Positions 53,806 through 63,660 of a stretch of 64,000 nucleotides of DNA are shown here, in pieces. Numbering within the stretch: position 1 is the first letter of the stretch; each line of letters begins with the position of its first letter. The stretch is from Limnomonas spitsbergensis (lineage: Eukaryota; Chlorophyta; Chlorophyceae; Chlamydomonadales): the NCBI GenBank assembly GCA_037349105.1, contig JAYJMM010000019.1:682001-746000 (forward strand), read 5' to 3'. Made by a program: the position numbers and the translations under genes. The notes under the pieces were generated by a model. It searched no databases, had not been told where the DNA came from, and worked only from the letters and a program-made list of their open reading frames with translations.

Positions 53806-55320
53806 TATGGCTTTGCCATTGCAGCCCCATGGCCAGCATGGACATGGGGCCAGCATGGACATGGGGCCAGCATGGGGCTGCAATGGCAAAGCCATATTCC
53901 CAAACAGTATCTATGCAGGGCCTAGGGGCCGCCGGCTGTGTTTAACGCCGCTCGGGTGTGACCGTACCCCGCCGCATGCGGAATGACTGCTGGGGCAATA
54001 TTACTCACGCATGAGATTGAATTTGCCATCCATGCCTCAGCCCGTCCGTACAAGGGGCTGGATGATGATGTCATGGATGACCTCATGGTAGCACGATGTG
54101 GCAAGATACGGCTCGATATGGCACGGGTTCAGCCGGATGGTGCTACCATGGATGAGCGTGTCCACGCCCTGACCCATGGCATCAGCAGTGTGTTGGTTAC
54201 TTGCCCAGGGGGGTCACTGGATTTTCGCTCGCTGTCCTAGGTCATTTAATGCTCATACCGATTTTATGGTGCATGCGGCATGCAACAAATGATTGAAATG
54301 TGAAACAGGTACAAGATTTTACATGGTCGGTATCGACGAAAAATCTGCGGAAGATTCTGCAAGATTTTGTTGATGCTCTGCTGGACTGTAAGAACTTAGC
54401 GAACAACACGCCCAGGCGGTGAGATGCCCAGACATGGGAGGATATAAGGGCAACGTTGTAGGGCTGCCCAGGAGGGGGGGGAATCCTGCATCATGGCCAC
54501 GCCCGGCTCCTACGCTTTCATGGCTGTGGGGGCTGGGCATGGTCTTCCGACCCAGCGGGGTCTGATAGCAGTCTACTGCTCCTGAACGTGAGAGAATGAT
54601 GGGCTGTGCGGAGGGTCAGTCCAACCCTGCCACGCCCTGATTAGTGGGATTGGCCCACCGGGCTGCCTTGTGGCGGTGCATGAACTCATGGGTGCTTGAG
54701 GCGTTGGCCCTGCACCGTCGCTGCCCATTGAGATCGCCCGCCGCTTAATATTCAAATGCTGCTCTTATGACCCACTGGCTGATGTTCCCCAACCATTATA
54801 CCACGATGCCCGCAGGAGAAACATGCAGTGGGGGTGATGCGAGCGTGGCCACCTATAGGCAGAGGCTTGAAGAGGCAGCAGCGTCCGATTGGGCTGACGC
54901 AGCCTGGGAATCGCCGCCTGGCCTGGACCCGTCGGCTGAGCCCATGCTGGAGGAGGCGCTGAAGGAGGAGGAGAGCAGGGATCCGCTGGGGTGTGCGGTA
55001 CAAGAAGCGTACCCCAGCCCGGCAAAAAACGGTCCTCTGGCTGATCCCGGTCACACCCCTGGGTGCTTCCTAGGGCCTGTTCCCCGCATGGGCGTCTGGC
55101 CAGTTGAGGCGGTGTTGCACCTCTTGCAGCATGGCAAGCATGCACTGACGCACGGAGCACACCCATGCTGGAGGAGGCGCTGAAGGAGGAGAAGAGCAGG
55201 GATCCGCCGGGATGTATCCTAGGGCCCGTTCCCCGCATGAGCGTCTGGCCATCTGAGCCGGTGTTGCACCTCTTGCAGCACGGCAAGCATGCACCGAGAG
55301 CACACTCTCAGAGGATTTTA
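53806..55320. other. Probable body of the decayed retroelement; no domain identified
   Basis: Coding-like plus-strand segments occur (53983-54240, with GLDDDVMDDLMVARCGK; 54767-55183, with TYRQRLEEAAASDWADAAW) but I do not recognise them. I could not find reverse transcriptase or RNase H motifs. CATGGGGCCAGCATGGACAT is repeated at 53833-53880, and a segment around ATGCTGGAGGAGGCGCTGAA is duplicated (54943, 55165). TACAAGATTTTACATGGTCGG at 54310 matches 9335 and resembles 27630. Confidence 0.4.
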
Positions 55321-55324
55321 CGAG

Positions 55325-55800
55325 GGTGCAGCGCAGAATCTGGCCTTTCTGCTGGGAGCCAGACAGATTGCTTATCCGCATCATAGCGGATGGGCGCTGC
55401 TGCGTTGTGCCTAGGCCCGGCAACCACCGGGCAGCAATCAAGGATGCACATGACAGCAATGCCACTAAGTGACACTGGATACGGGCCGTTTTTAGCAGAA
55501 AAACCTGTATCGTGTTGTGTTATATTGTATCGATACGGTCCACTTCGGTCGGTGCACCGACTGGAAATCCACACTTTGACTGGAAATCCACATTATTGAA
55601 TCCCTTCTTGGGCCAAAGTGCCGTATCGTATCGTATTGCGTCGTATCTTATGATCGTAATCCGGATCCTGTGTCCCTGATGCCACTTCGGCAGCCACATG
55701 GCCGCTTCCATGCTTATGCGACAGCATTGGTGGCGCAGGCCCCGCTTAGCTGTCAAGAGGGTGGTCAGAGCTTGCGAGACGTGTGACTGAGCCAGGGCCT
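55325..55800 (+). pseudogene. Ty3/gypsy-like integrase zinc-binding domain, split by a MITE
   Basis: Before the insertion: LLIRIIADG, VVPRPGNHRAAIKDAH. After it: GSHMAASMLMRQHWWRR, then VVRACETCD, ending in a TGA. Together these give the H-H-C-C zinc-binding pattern (His near the end of the first part, and a CETC pair) with the WW typical of gypsy integrases. The inserted element is 55467-55678. Confidence 0.75.
55467..55678. mobile_element. hAT-like MITE, copy 2, inside the integrase fragment
   Basis: Flanked by perfect 8-bp duplications ATGCCACT (55459-55466 and 55679-55686). Right end CCGGATCCTGTGTCCCTG matches copy 1; left end AAGTGACACTGGATACGG is a diverged inverted version. Shares GGTCCACTT and GTGCACCGACTGGAAAT with copy 1. 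Confidence 0.88.
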
Positions 55801-55924
55801 CCAATGTAGATTGTAGATCACATCCAACCATTGTTGCACCCCCTAGTGATGAAGTGTCAATTATTTGGGTGGAGGGTCGTCCTTTGTGGAGTGTTCCTAG
55901 CCACACCTAGGGGCAACAGGTCTG

Positions 55925-56235
55925 TCTAGGTGTGCATTCAGCATTGCTGCAAGTGGATGGAGGTGTCCCCTATCCCTTGCAAGCCCTCTGATGTGACCGC
56001 ACACGCGTTCTTTCAAGACGTGGTCGTACTTTTGTGTGTGGCTGCGCAGAGGTTATGTCTGACGGGGGCACGGAGTTCCGAGGGGAACTCTAAGATATGC
56101 TCCTCGATTGTTTCATTGACCACTGCACCACTGCACCCAACCACCCCACAGGCAGATGGCTCACCCGAACCAGCGGTGCAAGTCCTCACTACAGTTCATC
56201 GCAAATGCTGCAAGGTCCCTGTCCCTGTTGCTGGT
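55925..56235 (+). pseudogene. Ty3/gypsy-like integrase core fragment
   Basis: KWMEVSPIPCKPSDVTAHAF, FQDVVV, then in a shifted frame VMSDGGTEFRGEL and LLDCFIDHCTTAPNHP, then ADGSPEPAVQ. This is the order of a retroviral-type integrase core: the second acidic residue in SDGGTEF and the HP..ADG.. block are visible. The frame changes at least twice, so it is inactive. It follows the zinc-binding fragment in the correct order on the same strand. Confidence 0.78.
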
Positions 56236-56310
56236 GAGAACTTGAAGATGCGCAACAAAGGGAAAATCTGCGCTTTGCATGGATTCGTGTTGAGGATATG
56301 CCCCCCAGAT

Positions 56311-56371
56311 CTGCAAGTTTGCCCCTGGTGATTTCTGGTGATTTCTGGTGATTTCTGGTGATTTCTGATTA
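56311..56371. repeat. Four tandem copies of GTGATTTCTG
   Basis: GTGATTTCTG is repeated perfectly four times around 56328-56368, right after the integrase fragment. Confidence 0.9.
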
Positions 56372-56528
56372 CGTGTACCATATGTACCGTCCGCTTCTGA
56401 GTGGTGCAGCCTAGATCCCATGGTTTACCCTGAGATCCCATGGTTTACCCTGAGATCCTGAGGGTCAAACTCAGATCGAAGGGCGCTGTCCTATTTTGAA
56501 GTTTCTGACGGCCTGACTTAGACTGAAA

Positions 56529-56909
56529 ATGCAACCAACTGAGCACCCTTTCACCTGCCCCGACTGCCGGGGTGGCTTGTCTTTCGCACTACCAGGCCCA
56601 GTATTAGCAACACTTGCAAAGTGTGTAGCTTCCCTAATCTGGATGACCGATGACGTGATGGTCTTGTGTGACTTTGGTGATACAGGGTGGCACGTGGACC
56701 GCAGGAACCCGCCGCTGCTGAAGTTCCTTGTGGCGGACTGGGCATGTTCGCGATGGGAAGGATTGCGGCGTGATGGAAGCGGTAATGGCAACGGCTGGGA
56801 GCATGAGGGCTCGGGCTGCCACAGCCTGGTACCGCACCCGGACCTATACCACAAGGAGCAGGAGAGGCCGCTTCTGGGAGGAATGTCACCCCTATACTGC
56901 CGCCCATAA
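56529..56909 (+). pseudogene. PHD-finger-like segment following the integrase
   Basis: Open frame of 126 residues with DDVMVLCDFGDTGWHVDRRN followed by PPLLKFLVADWACSRW. The spacing of LCD, TGWH, PPL and W.C matches the middle of a PHD zinc finger, but the second cysteine of the CD.C pair and the cysteine after WH are missing. It may be the C-terminal reader domain of the retroelement polyprotein. Alternatively it is an unrelated decayed PHD gene. Confidence 0.5.
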
Positions 56910-56917
56910 CAGTGAAT

Positions 56918-57262
56918 GACGTTACACCTCTGGGCCCTGCTAAGAAAGGCTGGGCCACGTGGGCGCCTATGACAGTCGTTGGTACCTTGCTTAGCCCTTG
57001 GAGGGCGCCGGCCAAGAGCGCAGCCGGGGCTAACTAAGGAGAGCCTTCTGTGGGGAGGCGGTGGAGTCCACCGCTGGAGCTGTTGGGCATTGACACGCCA
57101 GGGAGCTTCACCGGCGTGGGAGACAGCAGCTGGAGAAAGCTGATATGAGGTATATTACCCGGCCCCTTCTGGAGCAGCCATAGGGGCTCGACACTGAGCA
57201 AGTCAATGATGTTACACCTCTGGGCCCTGCTCAAATAAGGCTTGGCCGCGTGGGCGCCAAAC
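56918..57262. repeat. Two copies of the GTTACACCTCTGGGCCCTGC dispersed block
   Basis: Copies at 56920-56970 and 57207-57258, both with the CGTGGGCGCC end. Similar blocks are listed at 15.2, 15.5, 16.6, 16.7 and 48.6 kb. The following purine-rich tail (AACTAAAGAGTTGGGAGGGA) matches that at 15527. Confidence 0.8.
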
Positions 57263-58533
57263 TAAAGAGTTGGGAGGGAAAATGGAAAGAAACACAGAAG
57301 GGGGCAGGACAAAAGAAAGGGGGGGAAAGGGGGGGGGAACTGAAGGGACAAAACAAAGCGACACTGACCAAGTAGTCCGTGATGTACGAGAAGCCAGTGG
57401 AGCCAGCCCCACATTTCTTCAAGGCGCATCAGTAGCTAGGTTGGAGCTCTAGACGGGCCCCTCGCCAGTACTGGATGATATCTCAGAAGGCTAGGGGAAT
57501 ATCCAACAGTGCGTGCGAACTGCGTTGGGTAAAGAAGTCCTGAATCCCGATGAAGTCTTTATTCAGAGGTACCCTGATTCTGGACACTTGAGTAATTAGG
57601 GAAACAGCTTCCAGGTTTCTTCAGGCTCATGGTTCAAGTTCTTCAGCACGCAACAATTACTTCCCGGTTGTCTGTGTGGTTTGAGTATCGTGCAAAACAT
57701 TATGGTGCTGAGTCCTCTTCCAGGCTTCTCTTCCTGACCCCCTTGCCCAGTGTTCCTACGGGTCAGGAGTCAAAGAGGAGGGTAAAATGCGGTGTTGCAG
57801 CCCATTCAGGTTCCAAATTATTTTTTCTGATTGTTGGCTTTTGTGTCAATTTCCCTCGTCTTATTGAGCTTTGCTCCCAGACCCCGACACTGTCCTTATA
57901 TGACGTGTATGCGCAACATGGAACTAGATTGCAATATTGATGCAAGCGAAAAGGAACACGGTATGCCAGGCATGTCTATCAATCCAACTTAACATACGAA
58001 TTTCCACAGTGTGTCTTGTTCATTTCTTTCCTCGAGGGGGGAGGGATCCAAACCAAAAGGTATTAAGCCCCATCTTGTGTCGAATGTGGAATGACCCTTG
58101 GCCGACTCCCCTACGCAGCCATAGCTCAGTATGACCTAATTTGCCAGTGCCAAGCAACAATCCCATACTGTACCACCCGCTGTACCACGGGACTTATCCA
58201 ATCGCTTAAACAAAGCACTAGGTTCTCATAGTCAGGTTTATAGTAACATATCGTCTCATTATATAAACAGCCCGGGATTCAGTCCAGATACCAACTACCA
58301 CCGAGCCAGTGACAGGCCACTGCCCGGAAATCGGACAAGGCACTAAGAGTGAAAGAAGGAAAAAACTAAAAATGAAAGAAGAAAAAACTGAACCTCTCAA
58401 GCTCGGTTATGGAAACAGTGCGGCCCATGATACAGCGTTTCCCAATACTTCAGGGCACAAAAGAATCTGGGCAGGGGTTGAATACGAAGTGAGCTAACAC
58501 TCTGAAACTTACCTTCAACAAGAACCCTGGACC
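57263..58533. other. No gene recognised
   Basis: Short open frames only, none with recognisable motifs or splice support. GTTCAGAG-type and purine-rich tails near 57270-57350 belong to the dispersed block just before. Confidence 0.4.
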
Positions 58534-59841
58534 CTAAACGCTGGCATCTGCACGATCTAATAGGGACCTCTGCTGGGAGGCGAGGATCAGGGTCATGTGG
58601 TTTATGCCACTCCCAATGCTCTGGCCACTAATAAAATCCGCGCCGGCTGCCTTCGCGGCCAGGTGCGCCTTGGATCCAGATTTGAACCCTGATCCAGGTC
58701 CAGATCCAGGTCCAGGTACAGATCCGGCAGCTAGGCTCGTCAAATGTGCGATCCTGCTCCACCTCATCTCATAGCTGTTCCGCCAAGCAGAGTTCCTCTG
58801 TGGGTTTCGCCGCGGGGTCCGCTGCATCGCTGCCGCTGTTCCATCCACATCGGGAAGTGAGTCAATTCGCGTCAGTGAGGACGAGGACATACCCTGCAGG
58901 GCGTACACTCGCTGCCTACTGTAAGCAGCCTCAACCGGCAGGCGCTCCGTAAACTCGCACGCGACTGGCGGCGACATCTTTTCGCAATCACCACTGGGGA
59001 TTGCTGCAGCAGCTGCTGCTGCTGCTGATGATGATGATAGGTGGAAGAGCGCGCAACTGAGGCGGCGGGGTTTGGTGTGCCGTCCGCCGGAGGGTAAGCC
59101 GACGATGAGTGAGGCACCGCTGCGGGGCTGCACGGGTGCGAAGCTATGATGGCGGGGAGTGAAGTAGCGTTGAGTGTTTGGTGGATTCTCCCGATCGCCA
59201 GCTGGTGATGACATGCGGGCTCGGCCGGCGGCTGTTGCGGTGACTGTGGCATCCTGTTCTCGTAGGGCAGCAGGTGAAGTAGCAGCTCGTACAAAGGGCA
59301 CAGCGGCGGCAGTGATAGCGAGTGTGGCCACAGAGGCAGTAACTATCCTGGCAGCAGTTGCAGCAGCTGAGGTGATACGATTGCCGCAGAGGTAACCGAT
59401 AGAGCGGCAGTCTTTGATGGCATCGTCCCACTCAGCAACTCGGTGTGGCCCTGATAGCCCCAGCGCCGTTTCCTCGTCCTGCCCTGCAAGCCGGCATGGC
59501 TCGGATGACTGTGCCGTGATGGTGGCGTCGTAGCGACATGGCCCTGACGAATGCGTCACTGTGTTGAGGCTGCTAGACCAAACGGGAGAGGCACAGCCTT
59601 GCTCTTTAAGTTCCAGGTGGCTTGGACAGTTGCCTGCTGGATGGTCATCTTCAATTTCCTTGGGGCGGCGCCCAGGGGTGAAGCATCCCTTGAGATAGGG
59701 CAAGGAAGCATGGGACAGGGTAGGGGTTGGATGCAGAGGGGCAGAGCAGGCAGAAGGTGCAGGCAATGAGGCGAGTATTTTCTTTGTTTTCATTTCATGT
59801 TCAGAGTCTCTGGAACACAGCCTTTTAGGCATGAGGTGCAA
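58534..59841 (-). CDS. Orphan B: unrecognised protein, paralogue of the 43.4-45.1 kb gene
   Basis: 435 codons from an ATG at 59841. The C-terminal half aligns with orphan A: HSFAPVQPRSGASLIVG, RQRVYALQGMSSSSL, and QRNSAWRNSYEMRWSRIAHL (about 348-367), followed by a Gly/Ser/Pro linker and ILASQQR near the end. The N-terminal SHASLPYLKGCF and HLELKEQ also match A. There is a run of about nine alanines (encoded by GCAGCAGCTGCTGCTGC) missing from A. No known domain, signal peptide or membrane segment. Conservation of the Trp/Arg-rich block while the rest has diverged suggests past protein-level selection. It is not clear whether it is a host gene or element-encoded. Confidence 0.6.
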   Translation of the reverse strand: MHLMPKRLCSRDSEHEMKTKKILASLPAPSACSAPLHPTPTLSHASLPYLKGCFTPGRRPKEIEDDHPAGNCPSHLELKEQGCASPVWSSSLNTVTHSSGPCRYDATITAQSSEPCRLAGQDEETALGLSGPHRVAEWDDAIKDCRSIGYLCGNRITSAAATAARIVTASVATLAITAAAVPFVRAATSPAALREQDATVTATAAGRARMSSPAGDRENPPNTQRYFTPRHHSFAPVQPRSGASLIVGLPSGGRHTKPRRLSCALFHLSSSSAAAAAAAAIPSGDCEKMSPPVACEFTERLPVEAAYSRQRVYALQGMSSSSLTRIDSLPDVDGTAAAMQRTPRRNPQRNSAWRNSYEMRWSRIAHLTSLAAGSVPGPGSGPGSGFKSGSKAHLAAKAAGADFISGQSIGSGINHMTLILASQQRSLLDRADASV

Positions 59842-60239
59842 GCAGCAGATACATGCCGCTGGTGTAGAAGGTGTGTTTCTTGGGGCAGCTCGGCTACCTA
59901 GTGCCTAGCAATGAAGCATAATAAGCATAAGTAGTGTTGGTGTTGGTGGATGAAGACATGTGTAAGGGCCTCAAGAAAGGGGGGGAAGCAGGTGCAGGCG
60001 GCAGGTGCAGCCTGTGCATGTTTTACTGATGTTCGTTTCATTCGTAGGTAGTCTTCTGTGCACGGATGCAACAGATCAATGTTTACACTGCTCTTCTTAT
60101 CTTGCAGAAGGGAGGCTGCAGACTGTGCGTACGTGTGTCGGGCTGAGCAACAGCGGTAATCGACAGGTACCGTACAGGGACTAGCGGGACCGCAATTCGA
60201 CGCCCACGAGTTGATGTCGTCTTAGTGACTTGTGCACGC

Positions 60240-60980
60240 CCTCGCTTTAGTCACTCCAAAAAGGACCATGCTTGGCGAGCCGCTGCATCATGAGTGGGCC
60301 GGCATACTGCTCTGTCCAACGGTTACGCAGGTGATCCTGCTGACTAGGCGCGATGTGATGCGACCTACAATCGCATACTTTGCGGCACCACCAGATCAAA
60401 ATTGTTGGTGGTGCGTTCGCCACTGCTATGCAGCCGCTGCAGCCGTGCTCAGTTGAAACCACAGGACAGAGTGGCCACAGCTGGGGCTGGGAGTTTGCCT
60501 GGTGACCAATGCCGATGCCGACCGTTCGGACATATTCCGAGGGTTCGAGCACAGTAGAAGGCGTCAGGATCAAACCCAAGATGTGATCCATGTCTGATGA
60601 TAGCAGATACAAGTACTGCATCTCGTGCAGGCATGACGTGGCCATGTCTAATGCCCATGCAGTAGCGATGGGCACGCAACCGGCCAGGGTGAGTGACATG
60701 GTCCTGCGGTCAGCTCACCAGGAGAGATGAATGCCAGGTGGTCGCCATGATGTGACAGGTGGATGCAACAAGTAGTACCAACAGCTCGATGCTAGGTTCC
60801 CCGTTTGTGGACGATGGCGTCGAGCTATGAGTTGCTCATAAAGAGTGTCGAGTAGCTGCTGGGTAGCTGGTGAAGGATGACGCCCTCGGCTGGCTGGTAC
60901 CAAGTTGCTCCTGGCAGGGCTGGCAGTCCTGGAGATATTGCTTCTTGTCCATACGCTTAAGCACTATCATAGTATGGCAT
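60240..60980 (-). pseudogene. Weak integrase-like fragment of a second retroelement
   Basis: On the minus strand LVVPQSMRL is followed, with stops and frame changes, by HHIAPSQQDHL, WTEQYAGPLMMQRLAKHG and PFWSD. This order resembles the LVVP...H...GH...T...FW region of gypsy integrase zinc-binding domains. The upstream part (60450-60980) shows CPACQEQLG but no clear domain. The call rests on these short matches only. Confidence 0.35.
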
Positions 60981-61254
60981 GATGGCATGAATCTGCTTCA
61001 TGATTGTAACGTGTTCGTTCAGAATTCAAGAGGAAAAAAGAAAATATACCGGTAATACATTGCGTGTTTCTTCGCCTGGCTTAAGAGTAAATTTCCAGAT
61101 CAAGGAGTAAATCGTGTAAGCAAAGGCACAGGTGCGATGCCATAAGGCGGCTTTTCGTATGTGCGGAAGTATACGCATCCACATGCATCCCATGCATCCA
61201 AATGCACCCATGCATGCATCCACACGTCCCAGAATCATAGATCTGCATTACCAT

Positions 61255-61790
61255 AATCTTGGACATGGAATACCAGAATCATGGGCTGCCTAATTATATC
61301 ATAGGCCTGCATTGCCCAAATTATGGGCTGCATCACCATGCGTATCAACAGGCTGACTAACCAGAATCATGGACCTGCCTTCAAGGCAGTGAAGTTCACA
61401 AGAATCATGGGCATGCCTCACCAGAATCACGGGCCTGCCTTACCAAAGTCACGAGCCTGTGTGATCCAAATCATGGGCATGTTTAACTCAATCATGGGCC
61501 TGCCTGAACCGAAGCGCGTGCCTGCGCAAATATAATGATGGGCATTGCTTTCTAGAATCATGGGCCTGTCTTGCAAACAAAACCAAATTCATGGGCATGC
61601 CTTGCAATAATCATGGTCCCGTACTCCCGTTTATCACTAAATCACGGGCATGCCTCAACAAATCATGGCCATCCCTATCCAAATCAAAGGCATGCCGAAA
61701 CAAATCATTGTTGTGAGCTTACGGAACCAAATCATGGGCATGCCTTGCCAGAATCATGTGTCTCAGTGGCTCAGACCCTCAACAATACTG
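61255..61790. repeat. Degenerate tandem repeat with AATCATGGGCATGCCT core
   Basis: About 16 imperfect units of 25-45 bp with cores such as AGAATCATGGGCATGCCT, AATCACGGGCCTGCCT and AATCATGGACCTGCCT. Unit length varies too much for a simple period. No coding support. Confidence 0.8.
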
Positions 61791-61911
61791 GATGCATGGC
61801 CTTCCATGCATGGCTCATGGATGGGCAGCAGGCACAGGAGATGGGGGCGACTCAACAGCTGTGATCTGGCTTGGTGGATCCGATCTAGGTCAGAGGTATC
61901 AATGAGCGTTG

Positions 61912-62200
61912 CCACCTGCCACCACCTGCATGCCAGTCTCTGGGGCTGGCTGGGCTTGTCCGGCTCACCTGCCACCTGCCACCACCTGCATGCCAGTCTC
62001 TGGGGCTGGCTGGGCTTGTCCGGCTCACCTGCCACCTGCCACCACCTACATGCCAGTATCTGGGGCTGGCTGGGCTTGTCCGGCTCACCTGGTGAAGTGG
62101 ACAAGAGGTTATATAGATGATAATGGGGCGTCTTGTGACGTGTAAGTACCCATCTCATACCAGGCACTTGTCCAGCTCACTTGGTGGGCTCCCTAGGGCA
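61912..62200. repeat. 60-bp tandem repeat, three units plus a diverged fourth
   Basis: Lines 61921-61980, 61981-62040 and 62041-62100 are nearly identical (CCAGTCTCTGGGGCTGGC, TTGTCCGGCTCACCTG). On the minus strand every unit contains GGTGGCAGGTGAGCCGG or CACCAGGTGAGCCGG, i.e. a splice-donor consensus CAG then GTGAG. CTTGTCCAGCTCACTTGGTG at 62168 is a diverged copy. This is the same pattern as the donor echoes of the two big genes, so a minus-strand exon may end near 62095. Confidence 0.85.
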
Positions 62201-62934
62201 TCTGCTCCCTTGGTTGCTGTCCCATATTTTCTTGGGCCAAGATCCCCCCCCTGCCCCCCTGGCTGCCATAGGAAGGGGATTGCTGGCCAGCCACGAAATC
62301 ATGCGTGTGTGGAGTTCACAGCCGCCCAGTAGGATCAGCAGTAACCGCTTAACATCAGCTGTTGCTAGTAAGTTGCTTACTTGCAGTCTCAACAGGGACA
62401 GGCTCTCGAATCAGTTGAGAACCTATGTTTTGCATATGGATGTGCACGTTCATATCTTTTTGATTGTCTTCTTTGAATTCCACACACTCTTCCTGAACGT
62501 CCTTTACCCTTCATGGTTATATGGACAGGAATTTAAGGATTGGGGCAATACATACTGCCTGTGATTAGGTACAGCTGCCATTCTGCAGTGCCCAGGCTGA
62601 GTAGGGCACCAACTGATGGGTCCTTGGGGTGGGACAGTGACATTTGTGGTGATTGGGCTAGAGCCTAGGGCTTAGGGCTTAGTGCTATGGGTTTAAGGGT
62701 TCGGGGTTCTGTGTTAAGGGATTTGACCAGGGCTTCGGTGTCTGGTCAAGCCAGAGCGTGAACCTGCTTCTCTCATAACTCATAAGTCATAATCCATGCC
62801 TCATCGCCATTCTTTTTATTTCTTTATTTTCTTCTTTATTTGGTTACCTTAACAGGCAGCCTCAGAGCTCTTCTTCTCTGTCTCAACTATTTGAATCCTC
62901 CAAGGAGCTACTATCAGTTTATTACTTCATTTTA

Positions 62935-63125
62935 GTGTGCACCAGACAACCTTTCGGGGACCGCCGGGCGGCCACCGCAGAGCCAATGGGGTCCGAACCT
63001 TGAGAGGCCTACAGTGGGCCATCCGAGCAGCAGGTTCTGCTGCACCTGCCCCCCACGGCCGCAGGCCGTGATGTAGCTGAATTGTAGCTGAAGCGCGCTA
63101 AAATAAATACTGGTTACCATGCAAC
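62935..63125. repeat. Dispersed SINE-like repeat
   Basis: Contains GGGGACCGCCGGGCGGCCAC, GAGCCAATGGGGTCCG, GCAGCAGGTTCTGCTGC, CGGCCGCAGGCCGTG and TGTAGCTGAATTGTAGCTGA then AAAATAAAT, the same order as the copy at 63446. Confidence 0.75.
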
Positions 63126-63439
63126 CTAAGCGAGCCTAACATCCTTCGCCGCATCAACGTAGAGCGCTATATAGAAGCCTCAAGGCTGTGCAATTCAGTG
63201 AGTGTGCGAGGTAAGGAGGAGCGCCGGTAGGGGCTGGTCTTTGCAACCTCAAACTTCCGCACCACTGTGCAGAACTTATAGCAGAACGCCCAAGGCGCAA
63301 GGCTTGCCTGGTACGGCAGTTTGGGCTGAAATCCTGTTCCATGAACTATGCATGGTACACTTTTCATGCGAGGCAGAGCTGTACACATGCGTGCATGGTA
63401 TTCGGGGGGGGGGGCGAGTTCCGGCCCACGCATGGGGCT

Positions 63440-63660
63440 AGGCAGCAGTGTTTATTTTGTGGGTACTGGACCACCTTTGCTGGGCCGCCCCGCGGCCACC
63501 TCTGGGCCAATGCCCACCAAACCTGGACCGGCCTCCGGCCGGGTGGCCCACACAGCAGGGCTAGCCGCACCAGGGGCTTGTCGCTGGGGGCCACACTGTA
63601 GCTAAACTGTAGCTGATAGTGGTATACCACTCACTAAAATAAACGCTGCTAGGCAGACTG
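63440..63660. repeat. Dispersed SINE-like repeat
   Basis: Contains GTGTTTATTTTGTGG, CTGGGCCGCCCCGCGGCCAC, CTGGGCCAATGCCCACC, CACACAGCAGGGCTAG, TGTAGCTAAACTGTAGCTGA, and CACTAAAATAAACGCTG at its end. Together with 62935 it gives a consensus of about 190 bp ending in AATAAAY. Confidence 0.78.

Noticed and set aside
53806..55320. Reverse transcriptase or RNase H domain of the retroelement
   Set aside because: I looked for the YxDD-type motif and its neighbours and found none I could defend.
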